Assembly: GCA_018669475.1 (NCBI GenBank)
Contig: JABHCC010000189.1
Span: 82,383 to 146,382, forward strand
Length of the DNA: 64,000 bases
Source of the DNA: Bacteroidota bacterium
Lineage (GTDB): Bacteria; Bacteroidota; Bacteroidia; Bacteroidales; UBA12481
Direction of reading: 5' to 3'
The notes under the pieces were generated by a model. That model was not told the DNA's origin and made no database searches. It saw only the letters and a list, made by a program, of their open reading frames with translations. Positions 36,621-45,925 of this stretch are shown here, one piece after another. Each line of letters starts with the position of its first letter. Positions within the stretch are counted from its first letter, which is position 1. Made by a program: the position numbers and the translations under genes.

Positions 36621-37997
36621 ATGCTTGCGAAGGATAAGAAAGGTAAGATTTTATTGGTTGATGATAATCAAAGTGTTCTAAATTCCCTCAAATTACTTCT
36701 AAGTGACAGGTCTGAATATCTTGAGTGCCTGAGAGGTCCTGAACAAATCCCCGGGGCACTGAAAAAACATGAATTTGATGTGGTGATATTAGATATGAAC
36801 TTCTCGGCCGGTGTGAATAGTGGTGACGAGGGTCTGTTATGGCTTAAGAAAATTCTAAATCATGATGCAGCAATTAGTGTAGTGTTATTAACTGCTTACG
36901 GGAGTATTGATCTGGCTATAAAGGCTGTCAAGATGGGTGCTGTTGATTTCATAGTGAAACCCTGGGACAATAAAAAACTACTTGCTACCCTCAGTAGTGC
37001 ATTAAGGTTAAGAGAATCAGCAATCGAACTAAGAGACCTTAAAAAAAAGCAAAAGCAGATAAACCGAACGCATATAAGAAACGGCAATATCCTTCAAGCC
37101 AGATCCCCCGAAATGAAGAGCTTAAATGAGCAAATTGACAAGATTGTTTTAACAGATGTAAATATCCTGATACTTGGTGAAAGTGGTACAGGCAAGGAAG
37201 TTCTTGCCCAGGAATTACACAGGAGATCCAACAGAAGAGATGGTGCATTTATTAGTGTTGACCTGGGTGCGGTTGGAGAAACTGTTTTTGAAAGTGAATT
37301 ATTCGGACACAAACGCGGTTCTTTTACCGATGCCAAAGAAGATAGAATGGGACGGGTTCAGGTAGCCTCGGGAGGAACTCTTTTCTTAGATGAAATAGGA
37401 AATGTTCCGTTCTCACTGCAAGCTAAATTACTAACTCTGATTCAAAATAAAACTGTTACTCCAATTGGAGTCGATCACCCGGTTCCTGTTGACATCAGAT
37501 TAATATGCGCTACCAACATGGATCTGGAAGATATGGTTTCGGAGGGACTCTTTCGGGAAGATCTTTTCTATCGGATAAATACCATTCAGTTAACAATCCC
37601 AGCCCTGAGGGAAAGAACTACTGATATATCTGCATTTGCTCATTTTTTTCTGAAACATTATCAGGAGAAGTATCAGAAAGAGAAACTTGAATTCACCAGG
37701 GAAACCCTGGAAAAGGTGACCGGCTACTCTTGGCCGGGAAATATTAGAGAACTAAAGCATGCTATCGAAAGGGCTGTGATAATGAGCGATTCCTGTACCA
37801 TTTTACCCGAAGATATATTGTTGGCTGAAAAACGGCAATCTCCATTATTAATTAGAAAGCCCACATTGGATTTTGTGGAAAAGGAGACTATAAAAGCTGC
37901 GCTGCAAAACAATCTAGGTAATATTAGCCATACTGCAAAAGAGTTAAGCATTACTCGCCAGACACTATACGCCAAAATCTACAAATATGGTTTATAG
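36621..37997 (+). CDS. NtrC-family sigma-54-dependent response regulator
   Basis: Transcription activator of 458 residues. Receiver 8-125 has DD at 14-15 and phospho-acceptor Asp58 (VVILDMNF). The AAA+ domain at about 160-390 has Walker A GESGTGKE (186-193), the sigma-54 contact loop GSFTDA at 233-238 in place of GAFTGA (a common Bacteroidota form), and Walker B GGTLFLDEIG. A Fis-type helix-turn-helix closes the protein (GNISHTAKELSITRQTLYAKI). Its stop overlaps the next kinase gene by 11 bases. Likely target: the divergent FtsX-type permease. Confidence 0.95.
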   Translation: MLAKDKKGKILLVDDNQSVLNSLKLLLSDRSEYLECLRGPEQIPGALKKHEFDVVILDMNFSAGVNSGDEGLLWLKKILNHDAAISVVLLTAYGSIDLAIKAVKMGAVDFIVKPWDNKKLLATLSSALRLRESAIELRDLKKKQKQINRTHIRNGNILQARSPEMKSLNEQIDKIVLTDVNILILGESGTGKEVLAQELHRRSNRRDGAFISVDLGAVGETVFESELFGHKRGSFTDAKEDRMGRVQVASGGTLFLDEIGNVPFSLQAKLLTLIQNKTVTPIGVDHPVPVDIRLICATNMDLEDMVSEGLFREDLFYRINTIQLTIPALRERTTDISAFAHFFLKHYQEKYQKEKLEFTRETLEKVTGYSWPGNIRELKHAIERAVIMSDSCTILPEDILLAEKRQSPLLIRKPTLDFVEKETIKAALQNNLGNISHTAKELSITRQTLYAKIYKYGL

Positions 37998-39345
37998 CAG
38001 ACTGTTTTGGAATGTTATTATCAGAGTTATCTTGCTGACTGTAAATGCAGTGGCCCTGGGTTTTGCGCTTGTTTTTCTAAGCAAAGAGGATCTTCTTACC
38101 ATTACTTTTGTTGCTTGTCTCTTATTAGTTCAGGCTGTATTATTCGTTGTTTCTTTTAACCGGATTAACAGGGATTTGTCCTTATTTTTTGCCTCAGTGT
38201 ATGCAATGGATTCAACAATATCATTCAGAGATTCATTACTAACAAAACAATTTTCTGGTCTGTATAATGAATTGATGAAGGTGAACTCAATAATTGGCGG
38301 ATTGAAGATTGACCTGGAAGAGCAGAATCAGTATTATAAATCAATAACCAATCATATACCGACATCTGTCTTATCATATTATGATAATGGTGAAATTGGA
38401 CTGATCAATGAAGCTGCAAAGCAATCATTTGGGATTGGCAGCATTAGAAATATTGCTGAATTGTATGATGTAAACAGTGAATTGTCTGATTTTTTACTGA
38501 GTCATGAAAAGTCAGATCAGCAGGTGATTAAGACAAACATGAATGGAGAAAGTGTTTCACTCATGATAAAAATGTCATTGATAACTATTCGAAAAAAAAG
38601 AATTCGCATTGTATCTATTCAGAATATCGAGTCTGAATTGGTGCACAAAGAAGTAGAATCATGGCAAAGATTACTTAAAGTGCTAACACATGAAATCGCA
38701 AACTCTATTGCTCCTATATCATCTACAATCGATACGCTGAATGAGCTTACTTTCGAGGCTGGCACTGAGGATAATAATACTAAAATGAAAACCGGACTGG
38801 ATATTATCAAAGAAAGAAGCCAGGGTTTACTCCAGTTACTTGATGATATCCGTCGTTTTTCTTCTTTCCCACCACCAAAGAATGACCATGTTAATGTCAA
38901 AAGCCTGTTTGCAGAAACGATTGAACTACTTAAGGAGGAACTCAATCGTAAGAATATTATCGTTGAGATAGATGATAATAAACCTTCTCAAAGTATTTGG
39001 GCTGATAAGAAATTAATCACACATGTTTTGATCAACATAATAAGCAATGCTAAAGAGGCTTTCACTGAGAGCAAGGGAAATAGGATTATTCTCAGGTCAG
39101 ATAAGGATGAGTTGGGATTCATTAACCTGAGGGTTATCGATAATGGCATCGGCATCTCTAAGGAAAGAATCGAACAAATCTTCATACCGTTTTTTAGTAC
39201 AAAAGAAACCGGATCTGGGATTGGCTTAAGCATATCACGAGAAATAATGCATTTGCATGGTGGCACCTTACTCGTAAATTCAAAGCAAGGCCGAACAGAG
39301 TTTGTGTTAAAATTTAATAAATTGCTCCATGCAATTTACCCGTGA
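37987..39345 (+). CDS. NtrY/NtrB-like sensor histidine kinase
   Basis: Membrane kinase of 452 residues and probable partner of the upstream NtrC-type regulator. Two membrane helices at about 8-32 and 37-57 leave almost no periplasmic loop. A PAS-like segment lies at about 115-215. The dimerisation domain has LLKVLTHEIANSIAPI with His235, and the HATPase has NIISNAKEAF, DNGIGISKE and GSGIGLSISREIM. The start lies within the end of the regulator gene, and its 3' end overlaps the URO-D-like gene, so three genes are translationally linked. Confidence 0.94.
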   Translation: MVYSRLFWNVIIRVILLTVNAVALGFALVFLSKEDLLTITFVACLLLVQAVLFVVSFNRINRDLSLFFASVYAMDSTISFRDSLLTKQFSGLYNELMKVNSIIGGLKIDLEEQNQYYKSITNHIPTSVLSYYDNGEIGLINEAAKQSFGIGSIRNIAELYDVNSELSDFLLSHEKSDQQVIKTNMNGESVSLMIKMSLITIRKKRIRIVSIQNIESELVHKEVESWQRLLKVLTHEIANSIAPISSTIDTLNELTFEAGTEDNNTKMKTGLDIIKERSQGLLQLLDDIRRFSSFPPPKNDHVNVKSLFAETIELLKEELNRKNIIVEIDDNKPSQSIWADKKLITHVLINIISNAKEAFTESKGNRIILRSDKDELGFINLRVIDNGIGISKERIEQIFIPFFSTKETGSGIGLSISREIMHLHGGTLLVNSKQGRTEFVLKFNKLLHAIYP

Positions 39346-40450
39346 ACAATACCTGGATTTGATGACATTCAAACCAGTGGAAAGACAGATGTTCGTTGAA
39401 CTCTTCGGACCATTAATTGGCCTCGATCATGAATGGAGAGCCCAGGGTGCATCGGAGAATGAAATCAATATGATTGCTTTTGACTGGGATTATGTACCAG
39501 TGATTCCTTGTGGTGGAATTACAGGAATTCTCGGAGGATTCAAAGAAATAATCATTGAAGATACGGATGAATATATCATAAAGAGGGATGAGCTCGGACG
39601 CACAAGCAAACTGCGTAAAGGATATGCCAGCATACCATTACCACTTGATTTTCCTGTCAGGGATATGGATAGTTGGCTCAAACTTAAACCTATGTTTGAG
39701 TTCAGAGAAGATCGTATTGACTGGGATCAGGTAAATCATGCCAGGAAGATGCAGGAAAAAGGACATCTGGTTGTAGCCACCATTCCGGGTGGATTTGATA
39801 TTCCCAGAGAACTTATGGGTGAGGAGACTACCTGTCTGTGCTATTATATGCAGCCTGAGTTAATGGAGGATATCATGCAAACTATCACCGAAACTAGCTT
39901 CAGGGTATTAGATAGTATTAGTGAAAAATTGCTTATTGATCAGGTCTCTGTTCATGAAGACCTTGCCGGGAAAACCGGACCGCTTATCGGACCCAATGAA
40001 ATCGAGATCTTTGTTAAGCCTTATTTCCGAAAAATCTGGGATATGCTCTCCTCAAAAGGTACTCAACTATTTGATATGGATTCTGATGGAGATGTGAATC
40101 CTATTCTGGATATCCTTGTCGACAGTGGGATTAATTCCATGCATCCTTTTGAACCAGCGGCTGGAATGGATATCGTTGAAGTTCGAAAGAAGTTTGGTAA
40201 ACAAATGGTAATGAGAGGTGGTATAGACAAACATGTACTAAGAAAGGATAAGAACTCCATCCGGCAGGAACTTGAATACAAATTACAAACAGGTATGCAG
40301 GAAGGAGGAGTCGCTTTTGGTTTGGATCACCGGATACCAAATGGTACTCCGATTGAAAATTACAGGTACTACGTTGATACCGCAAGAGAGATTCTGGGTT
40401 TACCACCAAGAGATACCCAAAAAAAAGGCTGGGCAAGAATGGCATTTTAA
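39329..40450 (+). CDS. Uroporphyrinogen decarboxylase-like (URO-D/MtaA superfamily) protein
   Basis: Cytoplasmic TIM-barrel protein of 373 residues. It has the URO-D superfamily arrangement (EQYLDLMTFKPVERQ at the start, VSVHEDLAGKTGPLIGP near 208, then MHPFEPAAGMDIVEVRKKFG near 270). Where MtaA/CmuA methyltransferases carry the zinc-binding HxC, this protein has LFDMDSDGDVN, so zinc-thiol chemistry as in MtaA is unlikely. A role in haem synthesis is also unlikely, because the haem HemE signature is absent. Its start overlaps the kinase gene by 17 bases. The true reaction is unknown. Confidence 0.85.
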   Translation: MQFTREQYLDLMTFKPVERQMFVELFGPLIGLDHEWRAQGASENEINMIAFDWDYVPVIPCGGITGILGGFKEIIIEDTDEYIIKRDELGRTSKLRKGYASIPLPLDFPVRDMDSWLKLKPMFEFREDRIDWDQVNHARKMQEKGHLVVATIPGGFDIPRELMGEETTCLCYYMQPELMEDIMQTITETSFRVLDSISEKLLIDQVSVHEDLAGKTGPLIGPNEIEIFVKPYFRKIWDMLSSKGTQLFDMDSDGDVNPILDILVDSGINSMHPFEPAAGMDIVEVRKKFGKQMVMRGGIDKHVLRKDKNSIRQELEYKLQTGMQEGGVAFGLDHRIPNGTPIENYRYYVDTAREILGLPPRDTQKKGWARMAF

Positions 40451-40527
40451 ACTTTTAAACTTAAGCCTTAATCCATAGTCCTAATTTCGGTCTTCGGTAT
40501 TAAGTCTTCGGTCTTTCACTACTTAAG
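40451..40527. repeat. Degenerate heptanucleotide repeat array
   Basis: The whole gap between the URO-D-like and pentapeptide genes can be read as about eleven 7-base units with drift. The clearest are CGGTCTT at 40488-40494, CGGTATT at 40495-40501, AAGTCTT at 40502-40508 and CGGTCTT at 40509-40515; CTTAAGC and CTTAATC at 40460-40473 are more diverged. Consensus is close to CGGWCTY, as at 9.3 kb. Confidence 0.5.
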
Positions 40528-40533
40528 CAAAAC

Positions 40534-41097
40534 ATGAATTACTATAATCAAACTTTCAAGAATAAGGATTTTTCCAAAAAGCATCTGGATCCTGGGGAAT
40601 ATGAGAACTGTACATTCCTTGCATGCATATTCACACAATTGGATCTTGGTAATTTTGTTTTTGTGGAGTGCAAGTTTGAACAATGCAATCTAAGCATGGT
40701 GGCTCTCCCTAAGACGACACTCAATGATGTTTATTTTATTGATTGTAAGCTGGTGGGTATAGATTTTTCAATTTGTAATCAGTTTATTTTGTCAATGAGT
40801 TTCAAAAATTGTCAATTGAAACTGGCTTCGTTTTTCAAAATGAAACTTAAAGCAATGAGCTTCGATCATTGTGATTTGCAGGAGGCTGATTTTGTGGAGG
40901 CTGATTTAAGTAAATCTCTTTTTATTGAGTCTGATCTGAATGGAGCCGTTTTTGAGAATACTAATCTCGAAAAGGCTGATTTCCGCACAGCCACAAACTA
41001 TTCTATTGATCCTGAAATTAATCGAATTAAGAAAGCCAGGTTTTCTGTACCCGATGTGATCGGACTGTTGGATAAACTTGATATCAGAATTGATTAA
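40534..41097 (+). CDS. Pentapeptide-repeat protein
   Basis: Cytoplasmic protein of 187 residues built largely of pentapeptide repeats A/C-D/N-L/F-x-x (CTFLACIFTQLDLGNFVFVECKF to AVFENTNLEKADFRTA). It should form a right-handed quadrilateral beta-helix. The length and final 40-residue tail (SVPDVIGLLDKLDI) resemble Qnr/McbG-type proteins, some of which protect gyrase, but a resistance role cannot be claimed. It converges with the MFS gene after 7 bases. Confidence 0.9.
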   Translation: MNYYNQTFKNKDFSKKHLDPGEYENCTFLACIFTQLDLGNFVFVECKFEQCNLSMVALPKTTLNDVYFIDCKLVGIDFSICNQFILSMSFKNCQLKLASFFKMKLKAMSFDHCDLQEADFVEADLSKSLFIESDLNGAVFENTNLEKADFRTATNYSIDPEINRIKKARFSVPDVIGLLDKLDIRID

Positions 41098-41104
41098 TAT
41101 AATT

Positions 41105-42397
41105 TCAAACAGGATTCCTGCTCTTAATTCTGTATGCAAGGATAGAAGTGGCTATTAGACCAACACCGGCAAAACATGCCAGAAACAAGAAAAAATTCTG
41201 ATAACCCTGGTATCCGGGAGAAGCATCAATTATACGGCCTGCAATGGAATTGAAAAATATATCAGGGGTGAAACCAATAATAGAAACTAATCCAACAGTA
41301 GTGCCTGTAACTGTTCCTGATATCTGCATTTCTTCAAAAAGGGCAAAATAAACACCGCGCAAAGCATAAACCGCCAGGAAGGTGAATACGAAGTTTATCA
41401 TTAAAACCATATATGCAGAATGATTGGATGTGAAGATCATCAAAATAGCATAACAGATAATGAGCAAAGTAAAGGTGACTCCAATTACCTTTTTGCTTGA
41501 GAAGCGATCAGCCAGAAAACCGGCCAGAATTGCTCCCACCGGACGTAGAAAAGTGGCGTTGGATACAAATCGGGCTGCACTCACCTCATTCATTCCGAGA
41601 ATATCAATTCCGTAAAGAGCATAAAAATCAAGCCCCCTGTATCCACAATATGCACATATCACAATAATAGCCTGCAGCCAGGCCGAACGGTTCTTTAATA
41701 CTGTTACTATACCTGAAAGCCGATTTGAACTGTTGTTGTTCTTTTTCTTGTTGTTGCCGCTATCAGGGATAATAAACCAAATTAAAATCGCTGCTCCCAT
41801 AGTGAGGAAAGTGTAAAAGTAGATTACAGCTACCATGGCCTGACGACGCTGATCGGGTGATATGTTTTCAAGGTCTTTTGGAAAAAAAGCTGCCAGAAAA
41901 AATACCGCGATGGTAGCAGCACCCGCCCCAAATAGTCCTCTCCCTCCATCAAGAATACCAAAAGCTCTTCCCTGGGCCAATTTACCACCCCATTCTCTTG
42001 TTGCCCTGATCATAGCCGACCAAAACAGAAGAATAGTTGTTACTCCCCAGTACCCGAACACTATTGATAGCCCCATCTGACCAGGTATAGTAGTCAAATA
42101 AAAGCCTCCCAGTGCGGTTGCCAGCAGAGAAATGCTCATAAGCCTGCGGGCAGATAAATAATCAGCAATAATTCCTCCAGGGAAATATGATAGCATGGCA
42201 GTTACACCGTAAATCGCCATGGCATCTCCCAGTTGGGTGTTAGAAATATTAAAGACATCAATAAATGTAGGCCTGAAATATCTTACCAGATGAAAGGGTA
42301 AGCCAAATATTATTTCACCTCCCATAATGAGACAAAAGATTATCAATATCTTGGTGGGATTTCTGTATTCCTCGCTAATTTTGAACTTAAATGGCAT
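41105..42397 (-). CDS. MFS transporter, 12 membrane helices
   Basis: Inner-membrane major facilitator of 430 residues with about 12 helices and a central loop near residue 215 rich in Asn and Lys (GNNKKKNNNSSNR). Motif A-like GIIADYLSARRLM follows helix 2, and GFLADRFSSKKVIG follows helix 8. It resembles the organophosphate/sugar-phosphate and nitrate-type branches, but the substrate is not clear. No operon partner; the upstream gap holds a GC-rich hairpin. Confidence 0.9.
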   Translation of the reverse strand: MPFKFKISEEYRNPTKILIIFCLIMGGEIIFGLPFHLVRYFRPTFIDVFNISNTQLGDAMAIYGVTAMLSYFPGGIIADYLSARRLMSISLLATALGGFYLTTIPGQMGLSIVFGYWGVTTILLFWSAMIRATREWGGKLAQGRAFGILDGGRGLFGAGAATIAVFFLAAFFPKDLENISPDQRRQAMVAVIYFYTFLTMGAAILIWFIIPDSGNNKKKNNNSSNRLSGIVTVLKNRSAWLQAIIVICAYCGYRGLDFYALYGIDILGMNEVSAARFVSNATFLRPVGAILAGFLADRFSSKKVIGVTFTLLIICYAILMIFTSNHSAYMVLMINFVFTFLAVYALRGVYFALFEEMQISGTVTGTTVGLVSIIGFTPDIFFNSIAGRIIDASPGYQGYQNFFLFLACFAGVGLIATSILAYRIKSRNPV

Positions 42398-42435
42398 GGG
42401 CGACTAAGGTATAATTAAATACTTCAATTGAGATA

Positions 42436-42455
42436 CCCCGCTGCTTGCGGCGGGG
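42436..42455. repeat. GC-rich REP-like hairpin in a divergent promoter region
   Basis: CCCCGCTG (42436-42443) pairs with CGGCGGGG (42448-42455) over a CTTG loop, with one G-T pair. It is almost wholly G and C in AT-rich surroundings. It sits between divergent gene starts, so it is not a terminator for either. The shape and GGGGAG 3' side recall REP elements mobilised by RAYT transposases; no such transposase is in the window. Confidence 0.5.
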
Positions 42456-42521
42456 AGATTGATTTCCCACGGATTTGCTATTTTTGAGGAAAATTAAGAT
42501 TAGAGTCGAATGGGAGATATA

Positions 42522-42719
42522 ATGTCAGATCGTACAAAAAGAAATACAATCCAGGTAGGTGATTTGGTTGAGATTGTGCAAAAGCAACACCAAGGTTCAG
42601 GGGAATTGACTGAAGGGATAGTGAAAAGACTTTTAACTAAGTCAGCCAGTCATCCTCATGGAATAAAGGTGCTGCTGGCAACAGGTGAAGTTGGACGAGT
42701 CAAAAACATCATCGATTAA
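42522..42719 (+). CDS. YwbE family protein (DUF2196)
   Basis: Small cytoplasmic protein of 65 residues. It matches the YwbE family closely: RNTIQVGDLVEIVQKQHQGSGELTEGIVKRLLT, then SHPHGIKVLL and GEVGRVKNII. The ATG at 42522 is preferred because GGGAG lies 5 bases before it; an in-frame ATG at 42510 is the alternative. The fold is KOW/SH3-like, and a role with RNA or ribosomes is suspected. The rlmF gene starts 11 bases after its stop. Confidence 0.9.
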   Translation: MSDRTKRNTIQVGDLVEIVQKQHQGSGELTEGIVKRLLTKSASHPHGIKVLLATGEVGRVKNIID

Positions 42720-42730
42720 AACACCATCTT

Positions 42731-43675
42731 ATGCATCCAATAAAGAAAGAGCATCAAAAGATAAAGCCAAAGTTGCATCCACGTAACAGGCACAGAGAGC
42801 GATATGATTTTAAGGAGCTCATCAGTAGTTTTCCTGATCTTGGAAGCTTTGTGAAATTGAATGTTCATGGAGATGAGTCGGTTGACTTTTTTGATCCGGC
42901 AGCAGTGAGAGCTTTAAATACTGCGCTGTTGAGACATTATTATGGAATAAAAGACTGGTATATTCCTCAGGATTATCTATGTCCGCCCATTCCTGGTCGT
43001 GCCGATTACATCCATTATATGGCAGACTTGTTGAGTGGATCAAATTTTGGCGAAACACCGGTTGGGGAGAAAGTTCGATGTTTGGATATTGGTGTTGGGG
43101 CTAATTGTATTTACCCCATTATCGGACAAAAGGAATATGGATGGTCTTTTACTGGTTCTGATATTGATCCGCTTGCACTTCAGTCTGCTGCCAAAACGAT
43201 TGAGAGCAATACTCACCTTCAGGGTAAGATCGAATTGCGCCTGCAAGAAAATCCGAAGGATATATTTTATGGCCTGATAAAACCAGAAGAACATTTTACC
43301 TTATGTATTTGCAATCCCCCCTTTCATGCTTCTGCTGAAGAGGCCAGGGCAGGAAATAAGCGTAAACTTTCAAATCTGAAAAAAGAAAAAGATGCCAAAC
43401 CAACTCTTAATTTCGGAGGTGTAAATAGTGAATTGTGGTGCGAAGGAGGAGAAGTGTGGTTTGTTCGTGAAATGATCAGGGAGAGTAAAAATTTCTCTTC
43501 AACATCTAATTGGTTTTCTACCCTTATTTCAAAACAAACACATCTGAAGGATGCATATTCTTCATTGAAAAAGGCCGAAGCTGTACAAATAAAAACTATT
43601 CCAATGGGGCAGGGAAACAAGTCTTCCCGAATTCTTGCCTGGTCTTTTTTGACGACAAAGGAAATGCAGTTTTAG
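42731..43675 (+). CDS. rlmF: 23S rRNA (adenine(1618)-N(6))-methyltransferase RlmF
   Basis: SAM-dependent enzyme of 314 residues that methylates N6 of A1618 in 23S rRNA (E. coli numbering). Evidence: N-terminal LHPRNRHRERYDFKELI typical of RlmF, SAM motif VRCLDIGVGANCIYPIIG near 115-133, and the N6-adenine motif ICNPPFHAS near 196. The length matches the family. It follows ywbE by 11 bases, probably in one transcript. Confidence 0.94.
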   Translation: MHPIKKEHQKIKPKLHPRNRHRERYDFKELISSFPDLGSFVKLNVHGDESVDFFDPAAVRALNTALLRHYYGIKDWYIPQDYLCPPIPGRADYIHYMADLLSGSNFGETPVGEKVRCLDIGVGANCIYPIIGQKEYGWSFTGSDIDPLALQSAAKTIESNTHLQGKIELRLQENPKDIFYGLIKPEEHFTLCICNPPFHASAEEARAGNKRKLSNLKKEKDAKPTLNFGGVNSELWCEGGEVWFVREMIRESKNFSSTSNWFSTLISKQTHLKDAYSSLKKAEAVQIKTIPMGQGNKSSRILAWSFLTTKEMQF

Positions 43676-43745
43676 GTTTTTAATACAATAAGTCTATATC
43701 AGTTTACGTTGATTCAATTTGGAAACCAAATTGACCTTATGTTTT

Positions 43746-44915
43746 ATGAGTAAAGTAAAGTGGATCTTATATGTGAATGCAATGCTCTTTGTGTTCACTT
43801 CCTGTGAATTTCAATCGTACAAAGAGTATGCTTTTGCTGAGTATGACGGAGCCTTTGAATGGACTCAAGTGACCAAACATGCCGACTGGCCAGATAGATT
43901 TGGTCATGCGGCAGTGGCATTTGATGGTAAAATCTGGATATTCGGTGGATACAATCCTGGTGAGATGAAGGCTGATACTTACTACGAGGATGTATGGAAT
44001 TCTACAGATGGTATTGAATGGAATTTAATTACGGAAAATGCTCCCTGGCTTGGGAGGCGGGGACATAGTGTTATTGTTTTCAATGATGGAAGCGGTGATG
44101 CCATGTTTTTGGCTGGTGGATTTACAGTTAATGAAGAAACCGGATACAGAGAATATGCGAATGATGTTTGGAAGTCGACTAATGGTGCGGACTGGGAGAT
44201 GATAAAGGAGAGAAGCTATCCTGAGTTGGATGCCACGGATGATTGGTTTCCGCGGTTTAATCATGCCCTTGTCAAAGCAAATCATAATGGAACAGATTAT
44301 TTATTTGTGATAGGTGGAGCATCTATGCTGGAGAATCATTCAGCCAGATATGCCATGAAGTATTTCAATGATGTTTGGAGATCAGGCGACGGACAGAGTT
44401 GGGAGCGTTTGAGTAATAATGATTTTGGTATTCGCTCTGAGGCTGGTGCTGCTGTTGATCCCTCAACAGGACAAATATTCATCCAGGGAGGCGTTCATGG
44501 TGTGAATATCCAAAATGATGAAAATCTGAGTCATCCAAATGAGAACTGGCATTGGTTATGGAGTTCTTTTGATGGAGCTACCTGGGTCGCCGAGAATGAT
44601 ACAGCCGTGTTTGATCAGGCTCTTCTCTGGAGATCAGATCACAATCTGGTTTTTTATCAAAACTCTTTATGGGGATTACCGGGGAAGACAACTTCCAATG
44701 TTCATTATCATCTTACATCAGGAAATCATTATCCTATTTGGGAACGGGCAGGGGAAGATATATGGATTGTTGACTCATATGGCTGCGATATAGATCCCCG
44801 ACATGGATACGCAACTGCAATGTTGAACGATAAGATATTCATATTAGGTGGATTTACGAGCTCATTCGGACAATCAAATGATGTATGGACAGGTAAGATA
44901 CAAAGAGATAACTAA
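43746..44915 (+). CDS. Kelch-type beta-propeller lipoprotein
   Basis: Lipoprotein of 389 residues with Cys20 or so (FVFTSCEF). ATG 43746 is chosen because it gives a short lipoprotein signal; an upstream start adds nine residues. It has at least five kelch-like blades (RFGHAAVAFDGKIWIFGGYNP, RRGHSVIVFNDG, DDWFPRFNHALV, HGYATAMLNDKIFILGGFTS), each with the G-G and W-S/T-D elements. Probably on the cell surface as a binding or catalytic propeller. Its stop overlaps the next ATG (TAATG), so it is coupled to the outer-membrane protein gene. Confidence 0.9.
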   Translation: MSKVKWILYVNAMLFVFTSCEFQSYKEYAFAEYDGAFEWTQVTKHADWPDRFGHAAVAFDGKIWIFGGYNPGEMKADTYYEDVWNSTDGIEWNLITENAPWLGRRGHSVIVFNDGSGDAMFLAGGFTVNEETGYREYANDVWKSTNGADWEMIKERSYPELDATDDWFPRFNHALVKANHNGTDYLFVIGGASMLENHSARYAMKYFNDVWRSGDGQSWERLSNNDFGIRSEAGAAVDPSTGQIFIQGGVHGVNIQNDENLSHPNENWHWLWSSFDGATWVAENDTAVFDQALLWRSDHNLVFYQNSLWGLPGKTTSNVHYHLTSGNHYPIWERAGEDIWIVDSYGCDIDPRHGYATAMLNDKIFILGGFTSSFGQSNDVWTGKIQRDN

Positions 44916-45883
44916 TGAAAAAGATATTATTCCTCATAGTAGTTTTACTTCTCACAGTAAACATACAGGCACAAATTGAAAAGCCCAGACTTTCATTTCC
45001 GATAGGTAACTGGAACCTGAGGCTCATTAGCATGCACAACTTGTACCCAACTTATCTGGCCGACCCACTTGGAGTAAGATTCGAGACTCTCAGTCAGAAC
45101 TTTATTTACAGCGATTTTGATCATAATGATGAAATTAATCAGGGAGGTGATTATAAAGGAAAGCTTACCTTAATGACAGGAGCCCGGTTTTCTCTATTTC
45201 GCTTTAGCCCAAAAGATAATCCCGAGCTCGGAATTGAAATTGATCTGGGCATAGCCACTCCCCAGGTTATGAGAGGAGGGAATCATGATTTACTTGAATC
45301 TGATGGTATTTATTACCTGGCGATTGCTGCCAGACCAAGCGAATGGCTGGCTTTAAGATTCTCAAAGCACCACATATGTACTCATCTGGGTGATGAGTTT
45401 GTTGGAGGAACCGTAAATTCTCCAACTGATTATGACCCTAATATAACCCAATTGCCGGTTAGAGATGACTTTATTCTATCAGCTGCAGTTAAACCGCTGT
45501 ACTTTCTGGGAATACCACAACTGGATATTCTCCAGGTGTATGGTGATTTTGGATTTTTCTTACCCGGGGTTGATTTTTTGGGCCGAAGGCAAAACAAGCC
45601 AAATCGTACAGCTTACCTGAATTTTCAGGGAGGTGCAGAGCTGGAATACTATTTCGCAAATAAATATTTTGGAGGTATCTTTAGTGCTGTTAATGTAAGC
45701 TCCTACCAGCTGAATTCATTTTCCCCAAACGTAAATATCTCGGGAGGGTACATTTTTCCGCAAAAGAGAAATGCACATCGATTAAGAATCGGGATGAATT
45801 ATTATAATGGCAGAAGTTTAAGTAACCAGTTTTATAACCGAAAAGAGAAATTCGTGGCCTTCCATGTAGCTGTCGACTTTTAG
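44915..45883 (+). CDS. Predicted outer-membrane beta-barrel protein (DUF1207-like)
   Basis: Exported protein of 322 residues with signal peptide 1-19 (NIQAQ). The rest alternates polar and aromatic strands and ends in Phe (VAFHVAVDF), as outer-membrane barrels do. ICTHLGDEFVGG near residue 155 and the RFSKHH segment resemble DUF1207 proteins, but I am not certain of the family. Translation is coupled to the kelch lipoprotein gene, and an AbgT transporter gene starts 42 bases downstream. Confidence 0.75.
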   Translation: MKKILFLIVVLLLTVNIQAQIEKPRLSFPIGNWNLRLISMHNLYPTYLADPLGVRFETLSQNFIYSDFDHNDEINQGGDYKGKLTLMTGARFSLFRFSPKDNPELGIEIDLGIATPQVMRGGNHDLLESDGIYYLAIAARPSEWLALRFSKHHICTHLGDEFVGGTVNSPTDYDPNITQLPVRDDFILSAAVKPLYFLGIPQLDILQVYGDFGFFLPGVDFLGRRQNKPNRTAYLNFQGGAELEYYFANKYFGGIFSAVNVSSYQLNSFSPNVNISGGYIFPQKRNAHRLRIGMNYYNGRSLSNQFYNRKEKFVAFHVAVDF

Positions 45884-45925
45884 TATTTAGGTGTCATGGG
45901 GTGAGAATTGTGATAAATATCAAGT

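Noticed and set aside
40534-41097. Pentapeptide protein as a quinolone-resistance (Qnr) gene
   Set aside because: Pentapeptide folds are widespread and nothing specific to gyrase binding can be seen.
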